From Phytophthora quininea (Eukaryota; Oomycota; Peronosporomycetes; Peronosporales; Peronosporaceae): a DNA stretch of 37,382 nt. The stretch is from assembly GCA_011947345.1 (NCBI GenBank), contig JAAVTG010000479.1, positions 1 through 37,382 on the forward strand, written 5' to 3'. Below are positions 1-12,351 of this stretch, one piece after another. The notes under the pieces were generated by a model that ran no database searches, was not told where the DNA came from, and saw only the letters and a program-made list of their open reading frames with translations. A program made the position numbers and the translations under genes. The number at the start of each line of letters is the position of its first letter. Positions within the stretch are counted from its first letter, which is position 1.

Positions 1-3000
1 GGCCGTCATGGCGGCACTGCCACCACCTGCGGCGCAACAGACGTCGGTCGCGTCGAGGTCTGCAAAATGCCGGGCCTTGTGTATGCGGCTTCGAGTCGCT
101 GGCCGCCGTCTTCTGCGCTTGGGACTCGGCAAGCGGCCACGGATCCGTGCTCTAGCCGTCATGGCGGCACTGCCACCACCTGCGGCGCAACAGACGTCGG
201 TCGCGTCGAGGTCTGCAAAATGCCGGGCCTTGTGTATGCGGCTTCGAGTCGCTGGCCGCCGTCTTCTGCGCTTGGGACTCGGCAAGCGGCCACGGATCCG
301 TGCTCTAGCCGTCATGGCGGCACTGCCACCACCTGCGGCGCAACAGACGTCGGTCGCGTCGAGGTCTGCAAAATGCCGGGCCTTGTGTATGCGGCTTCGA
401 GTCGCTGGCCGCCGTCTTCTGCGCTTGGGACTCGGCAAGCGGCCACGGATCCGTGCTCTAGCCGTCATGGCGGCACTGCCACCACCTGCGGCGCAACAGA
501 CGTCGGTCGCGTCGAGGTCTGCAAAATGCCGGGCCTTGTGTATGCGGCTTCGAGTCGCTGGCCGCCGTCTTCTGCGCTTGGGACTCGGCAAGCGGCCACG
601 GATCCGTGCTCTAGCCGTCATGGCGGCACTGCCACCACCTGCGGCGCAACAGACGTCGGTCGCGTCGAGGTCTGCAAAATGCCGGGCCTTGTGTATGCGG
701 CTTCGAGTCGCTGGCCGCCGTCTTCTGCGCTTGGGACTCGGCAAGCGGCCACGGATCCGTGCTCTAGCCGTCATGGCGGCACTGCCACCACCTGCGGCGC
801 AACAGACGTCGGTCGCGTCGAGGTCTGCAAAATGCCGGGCCTTGTGTATGCGGCTTCGAGTCGCTGGCCGCCGTCTTCTGCGCTTGGGACTCGGCAAGCG
901 GCCACGGATCCGTGCTCTAGCCGTCATGGCGGCACTGCCACCACCTGCGGCGCAACAGACGTCGGTCGCGTCGAGGTCTGCAAAATGCCGGGCCTTGTGT
1001 ATGCGGCTTCGAGTCGCTGGCCGCCGTCTTCTGCGCTTGGGACTCGGCAAGCGGCCACGGATCCGTGCTCTAGCCGTCATGGCGGCACTGCCACCACCTG
1101 CGGCGCAACAGACGTCGGTCGCGTCGAGGTCTGCAAAATGCCGGGCCTTGTGTATGCGGCTTCGAGTCGCTGGCCGCCGTCTTCTGCGCTTGGGACTCGG
1201 CAAGCGGCCACGGATCCGTGCTCTAGCCGTCATGGCGGCACTGCCACCACCTGCGGCGCAACAGACGTCGGTCGCGTCGAGGTCTGCAAAATGCCGGGCC
1301 TTGTGTATGCGGCTTCGAGTCGCTGGCCGCCGTCTTCTGCGCTTGGGACTCGGCAAGCGGCCACGGATCCGTGCTCTAGCCGTCATGGCGGCACTGCCAC
1401 CACCTGCGGCGCAACAGACGTCGGTCGCGTCGAGGTCTGCAAAATGCCGGGCCTTGTGTATGCGGCTTCGAGTCGCTGGCCGCCGTCTTCTGCGCTTGGG
1501 ACTCGGCAAGCGGCCACGGATCCGTGCTCTAGCCGTCATGGCGGCACTGCCACCACCTGCGGCGCAACAGACGTCGGTCGCGTCGAGGTCTGCAAAATGC
1601 CGGGCCTTGTGTATGCGGCTTCGAGTCGCTGGCCGCCGTCTTCTGCGCTTGGGACTCGGCAAGCGGCCACGGATCCGTGCTCTAGCCGTCATGGCGGCAC
1701 TGCCACCACCTGCGGCGCAACAGACGTCGGTCGCGTCGAGGTCTGCAAAATGCCGGGCCTTGTGTATGCGGCTTCGAGTCGCTGGCCGCCGTCTTCTGCG
1801 CTTGGGACTCGGCAAGCGGCCACGGATCCGTGCTCTAGCCGTCATGGCGGCACTGCCACCACCTGCGGCGCAACAGACGTCGGTCGCGTCGAGGTCTGCA
1901 AAATGCCGGGCCTTGTGTATGCGGCTTCGAGTCGCTGGCCGCCGTCTTCTGCGCTTGGGACTCGGCAAGCGGCCACGGATCCGTGCTCTAGCCGTCATGG
2001 CGGCACTGCCACCACCTGCGGCGCAACAGACGTCGGTCGCGTCGAGGTCTGCAAAATGCCGGGCCTTGTGTATGCGGCTTCGAGTCGCTGGCCGCCGTCT
2101 TCTGCGCTTGGGACTCGGCAAGCGGCCACGGATCCGTGCTCTAGCCGTCATGGCGGCACTGCCACCACCTGCGGCGCAACAGACGTCGGTCGCGTCGAGG
2201 TCTGCAAAATGCCGGGCCTTGTGTATGCGGCTTCGAGTCGCTGGCCGCCGTCTTCTGCGCTTGGGACTCGGCAAGCGGCCACGGATCCGTGCTCTAGCCG
2301 TCATGGCGGCACTGCCACCACCTGCGGCGCAACAGACGTCGGTCGCGTCGAGGTCTGCAAAATGCCGGGCCTTGTGTATGCGGCTTCGAGTCGCTGGCCG
2401 CCGTCTTCTGCGCTTGGGACTCGGCAAGCGGCCACGGATCCGTGCTCTAGCCGTCATGGCGGCACTGCCACCACCTGCGGCGCAACAGACGTCGGTCGCG
2501 TCGAGGTCTGCAAAATGCCGGGCCTTGTGTATGCGGCTTCGAGTCGCTGGCCGCCGTCTTCTGCGCTTGGGACTCGGCAAGCGGCCACGGATCCGTGCTC
2601 TAGCCGTCATGGCGGCACTGCCACCACCTGCGGCGCAACAGACGTCGGTCGCGTCGAGGTCTGCAAAATGCCGGGCCTTGTGTATGCGGCTTCGAGTCGC
2701 TGGCCGCCGTCTTCTGCGCTTGGGACTCGGCAAGCGGCCACGGATCCGTGCTCTAGCCGTCATGGCGGCACTGCCACCACCTGCGGCGCAACAGACGTCG
2801 GTCGCGTCGAGGTCTGCAAAATGCCGGGCCTTGTGTATGCGGCTTCGAGTCGCTGGCCGCCGTCTTCTGCGCTTGGGACTCGGCAAGCGGCCACGGATCC
2901 GTGCTCTAGCCGTCATGGCGGCACTGCCACCACCTGCGGCGCAACAGACGTCGGTCGCGTCGAGGTCTGCAAAATGCCGGGCCTTGTGTATGCGGCTTCG

Positions 3001-4687
3001 AGTCGCTGGCCGCCGTCTTCTGCGCTTGGGACTCGGCAAGCGGCCACGGATCCGTGCTCTAGCCGTCATGGCGGCACTGCCACCACCTGCGGCGCAACAG
3101 ACGTCGGTCGCGTCGAGGTCTGCAAAATGCCGGGCCTTGTGTATGCGGCTTCGAGTCGCTGGCCGCCGTCTTCTGCGCTTGGGACTCGGCAAGCGGCCAC
3201 GGATCCGTGCTCTAGCCGTCATGGCGGCACTGCCACCACCTGCGGCGCAACAGACGTCGGTCGCGTCGAGGTCTGCAAAATGCCGGGCCTTGTGTATGCG
3301 GCTTCGAGTCGCTGGCCGCCGTCTTCTGCGCTTGGGACTCGGCAAGCGGCCACGGATCCGTGCTCTAGCCGTCATGGCGGCACTGCCACCACCTGCGGCG
3401 CAACAGACGTCGGTCGCGTCGAGGTCTGCAAAATGCCGGGCCTTGTGTATGCGGCTTCGAGTCGCTGGCCGCCGTCTTCTGCGCTTGGGACTCGGCAAGC
3501 GGCCACGGATCCGTGCTCTAGCCGTCATGGCGGCACTGCCACCACCTGCGGCGCAACAGACGTCGGTCGCGTCGAGGTCTGCAAAATGCCGGGCCTTGTG
3601 TATGCGGCTTCGAGTCGCTGGCCGCCGTCTTCTGCGCTTGGGACTCGGCAAGCGGCCACGGATCCGTGCTCTAGCCGTCATGGCGGCACTGCCACCACCT
3701 GCGGCGCAACAGACGTCGGTCGCGTCGAGGTCTGCAAAATGCCGGGCCTTGTGTATGCGGCTTCGAGTCGCTGGCCGCCGTCTTCTGCGCTTGGGACTCG
3801 GCAAGCGGCCACGGATCCGTGCTCTAGCCGTCATGGCGGCACTGCCACCACCTGCGGCGCAACAGACGTCGGTCGCGTCGAGGTCTGCAAAATGCCGGGC
3901 CTTGTGTATGCGGCTTCGAGTCGCTGGCCGCCGTCTTCTGCGCTTGGGACTCGGCAAGCGGCCACGGATCCGTGCTCTAGCCGTCATGGCGGCACTGCCA
4001 CCACCTGCGGCGCAACAGACGTCGGTCGCGTCGAGGTCTGCAAAATGCCGGGCCTTGTGTATGCGGCTTCGAGTCGCTGGCCGCCGTCTTCTGCGCTTGG
4101 GACTCGGCAAGCGGCCACGGATCCGTGCTCTAGCCGTCATGGCGGCACTGCCACCACCTGCGGCGCAACAGACGTCGGTCGCGTCGAGGTCTGCAAAATG
4201 CCGGGCCTTGTGTATGCGGCTTCGAGTCGCTGGCCGCCGTCTTCTGCGCTTGGGACTCGGCAAGCGGCCACGGATCCGTGCTCTAGCCGTCATGGCGGCA
4301 CTGCCACCACCTGCGGCGCAACAGACGTCGGTCGCGTCGAGGTCTGCAAAATGCCGGGCCTTGTGTATGCGGCTTCGAGTCGCTGGCCGCCGTCTTCTGC
4401 GCTTGGGACTCGGCAAGCGGCCACGGATCCGTGCTCTAGCCGTCATGGCGGCACTGCCACCACCTGCGGCGCAACAGACGTCGGTCGCGTCGAGGTCTGC
4501 AAAATGCCGGGCCTTGTGTATGCGGCTTCGAGTCGCTGGCCGCCGTCTTCTGCGCTTGGGACTCGGCAAGCGGCCACGGATCCGTGCTCTAGCCGTCATG
4601 GCGGCACTGCCACCACCTGCGGCGCAACAGACGTCGGTCGCGTCGAGGTCTGCAAAATGCCGGGCCTTGTGTATGCGGCTTCGAGTC
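1..4687 (+). repeat. Satellite array A: 153-bp tandem repeat, about 30.6 units, forward orientation
   Basis: Perfect head-to-tail repetition with a period of exactly 153 bp: the ATGGCGGCACTGCC landmark occurs at 8 and then every 153 bp to 4598 (31 occurrences). I saw no internal variant unit. Each unit has one GGATCC site and one CTCTAG. The array is cut by the window start. It ends at the sequence ATGCGGCTTCGAGTC (4673-4687), where it joins the 3' side of the zinc-finger module. Three of six reading frames have no stop, which makes long spurious ORFs. Confidence 0.98.
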
Positions 4688-5502
4688 CAAGCCGACTTTT
4701 TCCGTTGTGATTGCAATCAAGTTTGCCACAAATCCTAGTGATGATAGTTGCTTGATCTCTACCAGCCATTTTAAGAAGTCTCTGAAAGGAAGAAGCTGGT
4801 TGTAACGTGTGCTGGGGTCAAGACTTTCGTTGCCCGCGGCAGCTGTCCCCATAAACCGAAGGAATCCATCCAGCGTTTCTGGATCGAATCGTCTTGCAAG
4901 AGCGGCTTGGTTACTGTTGAGTAGCTTCATTGTTTCATTTTCGTCCATGCTGAAATACACCCCCAGCTTGCCCAGCACTGTGCGAAACTTTTCGATGTAA
5001 TCCGACCTTTAGCGCGACCTGAGAATCCCAGGGCATTTGGGTTCTTGGCGTACGCGATAAAATCCTCAACACGACCTCTGATAGATACCATCGCTGGGGC
5101 GTTGTGCTCAGCCCGACATTTGCCACAAGAGGTCTCAGGGCGTGGCACCACTTCGGGACGAAAAGCCGTTGGTTGATCACATCTCTTGTCGTAGTCGATA
5201 CTGACATCAATGCTGGGAATGGCGACTGGACGCGCTGGGCAATTGCGCTGATGAGAAGAGCAGCGTCTTGGGCGGAACTCTTGAAAGCAGTAGTCACACT
5301 TCTTGTACGAATGAAGATTCTTCATGTGGTTCCAGAGTGATCTCTTGCTCGCGAAGAATTTTAAGGTGGAGCACTTCTTGCAGAACACTCTCCCCTCACC
5401 TCCGTGGACCTTAATGACATGTTTGTCCCTGCGGTCGACGCGGTCAAACGTCGAGGGGCAAGCCGGGTAGTATCTACACCTGACACTGTTGCGCTTGACC
5501 AT
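4589..5502 (-). pseudogene. Zinc-finger protein with recombinase-like helical domain, copy 1 (frameshifted)
   Basis: Start ATG is at 5502-5500, 15 nt downstream of an oomycete-type core promoter. This copy alone reads intact through the N-terminus: finger 1 C9-x5-C15-x12-H28-x4-H33, finger 2 C41-x2-C44-x14-H59-x4-H64, C2HC finger 3 C69-x2-C72-x11-H84-x3-C88, then a CGKC pair at residues 126-129. A missing C near 5003-5005 (GTCGG where the other copies have GTCCGG) shifts the frame after about residue 165, so this frame ends at 4927. The downstream helical part continues in another frame from about 5000 to 4589. The last 30 or so codons lie inside satellite array A. The probable role is DNA binding in the nucleus; the family is not identified with certainty. 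The break may be a sequencing error. Confidence 0.72.
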
Positions 5503-5516
5503 TGTACCTTAGTGAA

Positions 5517-5529
5517 AAATTGGGAAATG
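5517..5529 (-). promoter_or_regulatory. Oomycete-type Inr+FPR core promoter of zinc-finger gene copy 1
   Basis: On the minus strand the sequence is CATTTCCCAATTT, a perfect match to the oomycete consensus CATTYYNCAWTTT (initiator plus flanking promoter region). It ends 14 nt before the ATG, which fits the very short 5' leaders of oomycete genes. It is identical in the other two copies. Confidence 0.7.
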
Positions 5530-5720
5530 TATTGAGATTCATGCTACCCCGTCGTCGATACCTCTACGTTTGGAGGCGGTTCACTGGAAGAAACGAGCCA
5601 AGTGAATCCTGGCCACTTATGATTCCCATCCCGAACGATACGCAATTCCGGCTGCCAAGCCTGGCATTTAGCATGTATCATTCATGCTTTCAACGCTTTT
5701 ACTAGAGCCTCTTCCCACCA

Positions 5721-8700
5721 CGACACGACCGATGTCTGTTGCGCCGCAGGTGGTGGCAGTGCCGCCATGACGGCTAGAGCACGGATCCGTGGCCGCTTGC
5801 CGAGTCCCAAGCGCAGAAGACGGCGGCCAGCGACTCGAAGCCGCATACACAAGGCCCGGCCTTTTGCAGACCTCGACGCGACCGACGTCTGTTGCGCCGC
5901 AGGTGGTGGCAGTGCCGCCATGACGGCTAGAGCACGGATCCGTGGCCGCTTGCCGAGTCCCAAGCGCAGAAGACGGCGGCCAGCGACTCGAAGCCGCATA
6001 CACAAGGCCCGGCATTTTGCAGACCTCGACGCGACCGACGTCTGTTGCGCCGCAGGTGGTGGCAGTGCCGCCATGACGGCTAGAGCACGGATCCGTGGCC
6101 GCTTGCCGAGTCCCAAGCGCAGAAGACGGCGGCCAGCGACTCGAAGCCGCATACACAAGGCCCGGCATTTTGCAGACCTCGACGCGACCGACGTCTGTTG
6201 CGCCGCAGGTGGTGGCAGTGCCGCCATGACGGCTAGAGCACGGATCCGTGGCCGCTTGCCGAGTCCCAAGCGCAGAAGACGGCGGCCAGCGACTCGAAGC
6301 CGCATACACAAGGCCCGGCATTTTGCAGACCTCGACGCGACCGACGTCTGTTGCGCCGCAGGTGGTGGCAGTGCCGCCATGACGGCTAGAGCACGGATCC
6401 GTGGCCGCTTGCCGAGTCCCAAGCGCAGAAGACGGCGGCCAGCGACTCGAAGCCGCATACACAAGGCCCGGCATTTTGCAGACCTCGACGCGACCGACGT
6501 CTGTTGCGCCGCAGGTGGTGGCAGTGCCGCCATGACGGCTAGAGCACGGATCCGTGGCCGCTTGCCGAGTCCCAAGCGCAGAAGACGGCGGCCAGCGACT
6601 CGAAGCCGCATACACAAGGCCCGGCATTTTGCAGACCTCGACGCGACCGACGTCTGTTGCGCCGCAGGTGGTGGCAGTGCCGCCATGACGGCTAGAGCAC
6701 GGATCCGTGGCCGCTTGCCGAGTCCCAAGCGCAGAAGACGGCGGCCAGCGACTCGAAGCCGCATACACAAGGCCCGGCATTTTGCAGACCTCGACGCGAC
6801 CGACGTCTGTTGCGCCGCAGGTGGTGGCAGTGCCGCCATGACGGCTAGAGCACGGATCCGTGGCCGCTTGCCGAGTCCCAAGCGCAGAAGACGGCGGCCA
6901 GCGACTCGAAGCCGCATACACAAGGCCCGGCATTTTGCAGACCTCGACGCGACCGACGTCTGTTGCGCCGCAGGTGGTGGCAGTGCCGCCATGACGGCTA
7001 GAGCACGGATCCGTGGCCGCTTGCCGAGTCCCAAGCGCAGAAGACGGCGGCCAGCGACTCGAAGCCGCATACACAAGGCCCGGCATTTTGCAGACCTCGA
7101 CGCGACCGACGTCTGTTGCGCCGCAGGTGGTGGCAGTGCCGCCATGACGGCTAGAGCACGGATCCGTGGCCGCTTGCCGAGTCCCAAGCGCAGAAGACGG
7201 CGGCCAGCGACTCGAAGCCGCATACACAAGGCCCGGCATTTTGCAGACCTCGACGCGACCGACGTCTGTTGCGCCGCAGGTGGTGGCAGTGCCGCCATGA
7301 CGGCTAGAGCACGGATCCGTGGCCGCTTGCCGAGTCCCAAGCGCAGAAGACGGCGGCCAGCGACTCGAAGCCGCATACACAAGGCCCGGCATTTTGCAGA
7401 CCTCGACGCGACCGACGTCTGTTGCGCCGCAGGTGGTGGCAGTGCCGCCATGACGGCTAGAGCACGGATCCGTGGCCGCTTGCCGAGTCCCAAGCGCAGA
7501 AGACGGCGGCCAGCGACTCGAAGCCGCATACACAAGGCCCGGCATTTTGCAGACCTCGACGCGACCGACGTCTGTTGCGCCGCAGGTGGTGGCAGTGCCG
7601 CCATGACGGCTAGAGCACGGATCCGTGGCCGCTTGCCGAGTCCCAAGCGCAGAAGACGGCGGCCAGCGACTCGAAGCCGCATACACAAGGCCCGGCATTT
7701 TGCAGACCTCGACGCGACCGACGTCTGTTGCGCCGCAGGTGGTGGCAGTGCCGCCATGACGGCTAGAGCACGGATCCGTGGCCGCTTGCCGAGTCCCAAG
7801 CGCAGAAGACGGCGGCCAGCGACTCGAAGCCGCATACACAAGGCCCGGCATTTTGCAGACCTCGACGCGACCGACGTCTGTTGCGCCGCAGGTGGTGGCA
7901 GTGCCGCCATGACGGCTAGAGCACGGATCCGTGGCCGCTTGCCGAGTCCCAAGCGCAGAAGACGGCGGCCAGCGACTCGAAGCCGCATACACAAGGCCCG
8001 GCATTTTGCAGACCTCGACGCGACCGACGTCTGTTGCGCCGCAGGTGGTGGCAGTGCCGCCATGACGGCTAGAGCACGGATCCGTGGCCGCTTGCCGAGT
8101 CCCAAGCGCAGAAGACGGCGGCCAGCGACTCGAAGCCGCATACACAAGGCCCGGCATTTTGCAGACCTCGACGCGACCGACGTCTGTTGCGCCGCAGGTG
8201 GTGGCAGTGCCGCCATGACGGCTAGAGCACGGATCCGTGGCCGCTTGCCGAGTCCCAAGCGCAGAAGACGGCGGCCAGCGACTCGAAGCCGCATACACAA
8301 GGCCCGGCATTTTGCAGACCTCGACGCGACCGACGTCTGTTGCGCCGCAGGTGGTGGCAGTGCCGCCATGACGGCTAGAGCACGGATCCGTGGCCGCTTG
8401 CCGAGTCCCAAGCGCAGAAGACGGCGGCCAGCGACTCGAAGCCGCATACACAAGGCCCGGCATTTTGCAGACCTCGACGCGACCGACGTCTGTTGCGCCG
8501 CAGGTGGTGGCAGTGCCGCCATGACGGCTAGAGCACGGATCCGTGGCCGCTTGCCGAGTCCCAAGCGCAGAAGACGGCGGCCAGCGACTCGAAGCCGCAT
8601 ACACAAGGCCCGGCATTTTGCAGACCTCGACGCGACCGACGTCTGTTGCGCCGCAGGTGGTGGCAGTGCCGCCATGACGGCTAGAGCACGGATCCGTGGC

Positions 8701-11032
8701 CGCTTGCCGAGTCCCAAGCGCAGAAGACGGCGGCCAGCGACTCGAAGCCGCATACACAAGGCCCGGCATTTTGCAGACCTCGACGCGACCGACGTCTGTT
8801 GCGCCGCAGGTGGTGGCAGTGCCGCCATGACGGCTAGAGCACGGATCCGTGGCCGCTTGCCGAGTCCCAAGCGCAGAAGACGGCGGCCAGCGACTCGAAG
8901 CCGCATACACAAGGCCCGGCATTTTGCAGACCTCGACGCGACCGACGTCTGTTGCGCCGCAGGTGGTGGCAGTGCCGCCATGACGGCTAGAGCACGGATC
9001 CGTGGCCGCTTGCCGAGTCCCAAGCGCAGAAGACGGCGGCCAGCGACTCGAAGCCGCATACACAAGGCCCGGCATTTTGCAGACCTCGACGCGACCGACG
9101 TCTGTTGCGCCGCAGGTGGTGGCAGTGCCGCCATGACGGCTAGAGCACGGATCCGTGGCCGCTTGCCGAGTCCCAAGCGCAGAAGACGGCGGCCAGCGAC
9201 TCGAAGCCGCATACACAAGGCCCGGCATTTTGCAGACCTCGACGCGACCGACGTCTGTTGCGCCGCAGGTGGTGGCAGTGCCGCCATGACGGCTAGAGCA
9301 CGGATCCGTGGCCGCTTGCCGAGTCCCAAGCGCAGAAGACGGCGGCCAGCGACTCGAAGCCGCATACACAAGGCCCGGCATTTTGCAGACCTCGACGCGA
9401 CCGACGTCTGTTGCGCCGCAGGTGGTGGCAGTGCCGCCATGACGGCTAGAGCACGGATCCGTGGCCGCTTGCCGAGTCCCAAGCGCAGAAGACGGCGGCC
9501 AGCGACTCGAAGCCGCATACACAAGGCCCGGCATTTTGCAGACCTCGACGCGACCGACGTCTGTTGCGCCGCAGGTGGTGGCAGTGCCGCCATGACGGCT
9601 AGAGCACGGATCCGTGGCCGCTTGCCGAGTCCCAAGCGCAGAAGACGGCGGCCAGCGACTCGAAGCCGCATACACAAGGCCCGGCATTTTGCAGACCTCG
9701 ACGCGACCGACGTCTGTTGCGCCGCAGGTGGTGGCAGTGCCGCCATGACGGCTAGAGCACGGATCCGTGGCCGCTTGCCGAGTCCCAAGCGCAGAAGACG
9801 GCGGCCAGCGACTCGAAGCCGCATACACAAGGCCCGGCATTTTGCAGACCTCGACGCGACCGACGTCTGTTGCGCCGCAGGTGGTGGCAGTGCCGCCATG
9901 ACGGCTAGAGCACGGATCCGTGGCCGCTTGCCGAGTCCCAAGCGCAGAAGACGGCGGCCAGCGACTCGAAGCCGCATACACAAGGCCCGGCATTTTGCAG
10001 ACCTCGACGCGACCGACGTCTGTTGCGCCGCAGGTGGTGGCAGTGCCGCCATGACGGCTAGAGCACGGATCCGTGGCCGCTTGCCGAGTCCCAAGCGCAG
10101 AAGACGGCGGCCAGCGACTCGAAGCCGCATACACAAGGCCCGGCATTTTGCAGACCTCGACGCGACCGACGTCTGTTGCGCCGCAGGTGGTGGCAGTGCC
10201 GCCATGACGGCTAGAGCACGGATCCGTGGCCGCTTGCCGAGTCCCAAGCGCAGAAGACGGCGGCCAGCGACTCGAAGCCGCATACACAAGGCCCGGCATT
10301 TTGCAGACCTCGACGCGACCGACGTCTGTTGCGCCGCAGGTGGTGGCAGTGCCGCCATGACGGCTAGAGCACGGATCCGTGGCCGCTTGCCGAGTCCCAA
10401 GCGCAGAAGACGGCGGCCAGCGACTCGAAGCCGCATACACAAGGCCCGGCATTTTGCAGACCTCGACGCGACCGACGTCTGTTGCGCCGCAGGTGGTGGC
10501 AGTGCCGCCATGACGGCTAGAGCACGGATCCGTGGCCGCTTGCCGAGTCCCAAGCGCAGAAGACGGCGGCCAGCGACTCGAAGCCGCATACACAAGGCCC
10601 GGCATTTTGCAGACCTCGACGCGACCGACGTCTGTTGCGCCGCAGGTGGTGGCAGTGCCGCCATGACGGCTAGAGCACGGATCCGTGGCCGCTTGCCGAG
10701 TCCCAAGCGCAGAAGACGGCGGCCAGCGACTCGAAGCCGCATACACAAGGCCCGGCATTTTGCAGACCTCGACGCGACCGACGTCTGTTGCGCCGCAGGT
10801 GGTGGCAGTGCCGCCATGACGGCTAGAGCACGGATCCGTGGCCGCTTGCCGAGTCCCAAGCGCAGAAGACGGCGGCCAGCGACTCGAAGCCGCATACACA
10901 AGGCCCGGCATTTTGCAGACCTCGACGCGACCGACGTCTGTTGCGCCGCAGGTGGTGGCAGTGCCGCCATGACGGCTAGAGTACAGGATCCGTGGCCGCT
11001 TGCCGAGTCCCAAGCGCCGAAGACGACGGCCA
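5721..11032 (-). repeat. Satellite array C: 153-bp repeat, 35 units, reverse orientation
   Basis: The landmark CCGCCATGACGG recurs every 153 bp from 5767 to 10969 (exactly 34 periods). It joins the 5' side of the zinc-finger module (left) to the 5' side of the coiled-coil module (right). The edge units are diverged: at the left edge there are changes at 5725 and 5733 (ACACGACCGATG for GCGCGACCGACG-type sequence), and at the right edge 10981-11032 carries several changes (GTACAGGATCC, GCGCCGAAGACGACGG). One interior variant, A to C at 5861, distinguishes it from its inverted partner array I. Confidence 0.97.
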
Positions 11033-11232
11033 AGCAAGTTTCGTATCGTTTCGTTACTGCTGACGGAACCACAGCAGGGAGTGATAGCCAATGTAAAAAG
11101 ATGACGGGGACCGCTGGCACGATGTCGTCCCCTCCATTTCGCATCTGCCGCAAATGGTACTCTAATTCCGGACAGCACGGCATGTGAAGCTTCCAGCAGC
11201 CAACCATGACCTCGACGCCACAGCGAGGCCCA

Positions 11233-11817
11233 TCAATGATGTCCGTCGCCAGGACAGCTCGTAGGAAAGCGAGTTGGCGCTACTGTCAAGCGATGGTACC
11301 GAAGGCCCGAGCTTGGTAGCCGAAACGGAAGATCTACTCCTGAACGTGCTGGCAGCAATACGTTGCTTCTCTCGCAGACTTCGAGCTGTAAGTCTTCGAG
11401 GTCCTTATCGAGACTGGGAGTTCTGTCGCGCTGCTTCTTCCGGTACTGAGCCGCCCACGGTTCTTGGCTTCGCGCTCGTGGACGGCGGCAACCCGATCAG
11501 TCCACGAATTGCCGGCTGCCGAAATGGCTGGCAACATGGTCCTTGGCGTTGTGTGTCGATACCTGGCTGAGACTTGCCAGCTTTGATACGATGTCAATTA
11601 CCCGCTGATCTTGTCTGTCATTTGCTGGCTTTCTTGCTCAAGTGCCGGGGCGGTTCTCGACTGATTCCAAATGCACGAGCTGGATGACTTTGGCGATCAA
11701 ACTTCATCGGCGAGACGGCAGAAGAAAAGAATCGTTGGATGCGGAGGGCGACACGGCCGTCGATACGGCGGCATTTCTCCATTGTCCGATAGTGGAGAGT
11801 TCCACAACGTTCATCAT
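11233..11817 (-). pseudogene. Decayed bZIP-like reading frame, antisense and upstream of coiled-coil gene copy 1
   Basis: One minus-strand frame from an ATG at 11817 to a TGA at 11233-11235 is interrupted only by TGA codons (three internal). The 3' segment (11233-11496) contains AAQYRKKQRDR followed by LDKDLEDLQLEV, which resembles the basic region and start of the leucine zipper of oomycete bZIP transcription factors, where YRKKQR is common. The N-x7-R signature asparagine is not in this frame; a neighbouring frame reads HEREAKNRG just before it, so a frameshift is possible. It has no usable start near the basic region. I read it as a captured, non-functional fragment; a chance resemblance cannot be excluded. 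Confidence 0.4.
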
Positions 11818-12265
11818 CTTGTCGTCGCGCAGGGCCGCAAAACGGCGCCGAGACTGCTGGGGCCACGCGAGTTGTCGTCAGTGTGGCGTCCTTAGGATCG
11901 GCGTTGTCTTGGTGGATGAACCGCAGATTGAACCGCAATGGCTAACACGCTCTGCTTCGAAGGCGGCATCCTGTAGTTCTCGACAGCCAGCGAAGTGTCC
12001 ACCCCAGGGTGGGACAGCTCGCGAAAGTGTGTGTAAGCTTCGACCGAGTTGAGCTGCGGCAATCAGCGGTCAGTGAAGCCATCAGCACTGGGCTGTCAGG
12101 TTTGAGGTTGTCAAGTGCTGTCAGGTCCTGGTTCTAGAGATGCTAGCCCACGGAGCCTGGGCGCGTCATGGGACCCACGTACACACGCAGCGTGTCCCCG
12201 TGGATAGGGGCCATGGGAGACTCTGTGTCATGAAGTAGGCTTCTGAAGTAGGATCCCGAAGTCGT

Positions 12266-12285
12266 AAAAAAGTTTTTTTTTTTTT
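12266..12285. promoter_or_regulatory. Poly(dA:dT) tract A5-6/G/T13 upstream of coiled-coil gene copy 1
   Basis: A run of A, one G, then 13 T lies 66-86 bp upstream of the ATG. Such tracts exclude nucleosomes in many eukaryotic promoters. No good Inr+FPR match is visible between the tract and the ATG. The surrounding 12061-12265 holds only small direct repeats (CTGTCAGGT twice, GAAGTAGG twice) and no gene that I can support. Confidence 0.3.
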
Positions 12286-12351
12286 AAATCTAGCGAACTT
12301 CCCCTTCAAAACCAGAAACCCACAAGAACCGACACCACGGGCAGTAGTAAC

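Noticed and set aside
1..4687. CRISPR-like array
   Set aside because: Units are 153 bp, contiguous and identical with no unique spacers, no cas genes are present, and the context is eukaryotic. It is a satellite.
5502..5705. 67-codon ORF in the zinc-finger leader (also 14507-14710 and 26650-26853), opposite strand
   Set aside because: It lies antisense over the promoter and leader of the zinc-finger gene, has no recognisable domain, and is conserved only because the whole module is duplicated.
11274..12052. Short ORFs in other frames around the bZIP-like remnant (e.g. 11274-11570, 11642-12052, 11618-11938)
   Set aside because: They overlap in several frames without promoter, start context or domain evidence. 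One frame with the YRKKQR motif is the only one with a recognisable signal.
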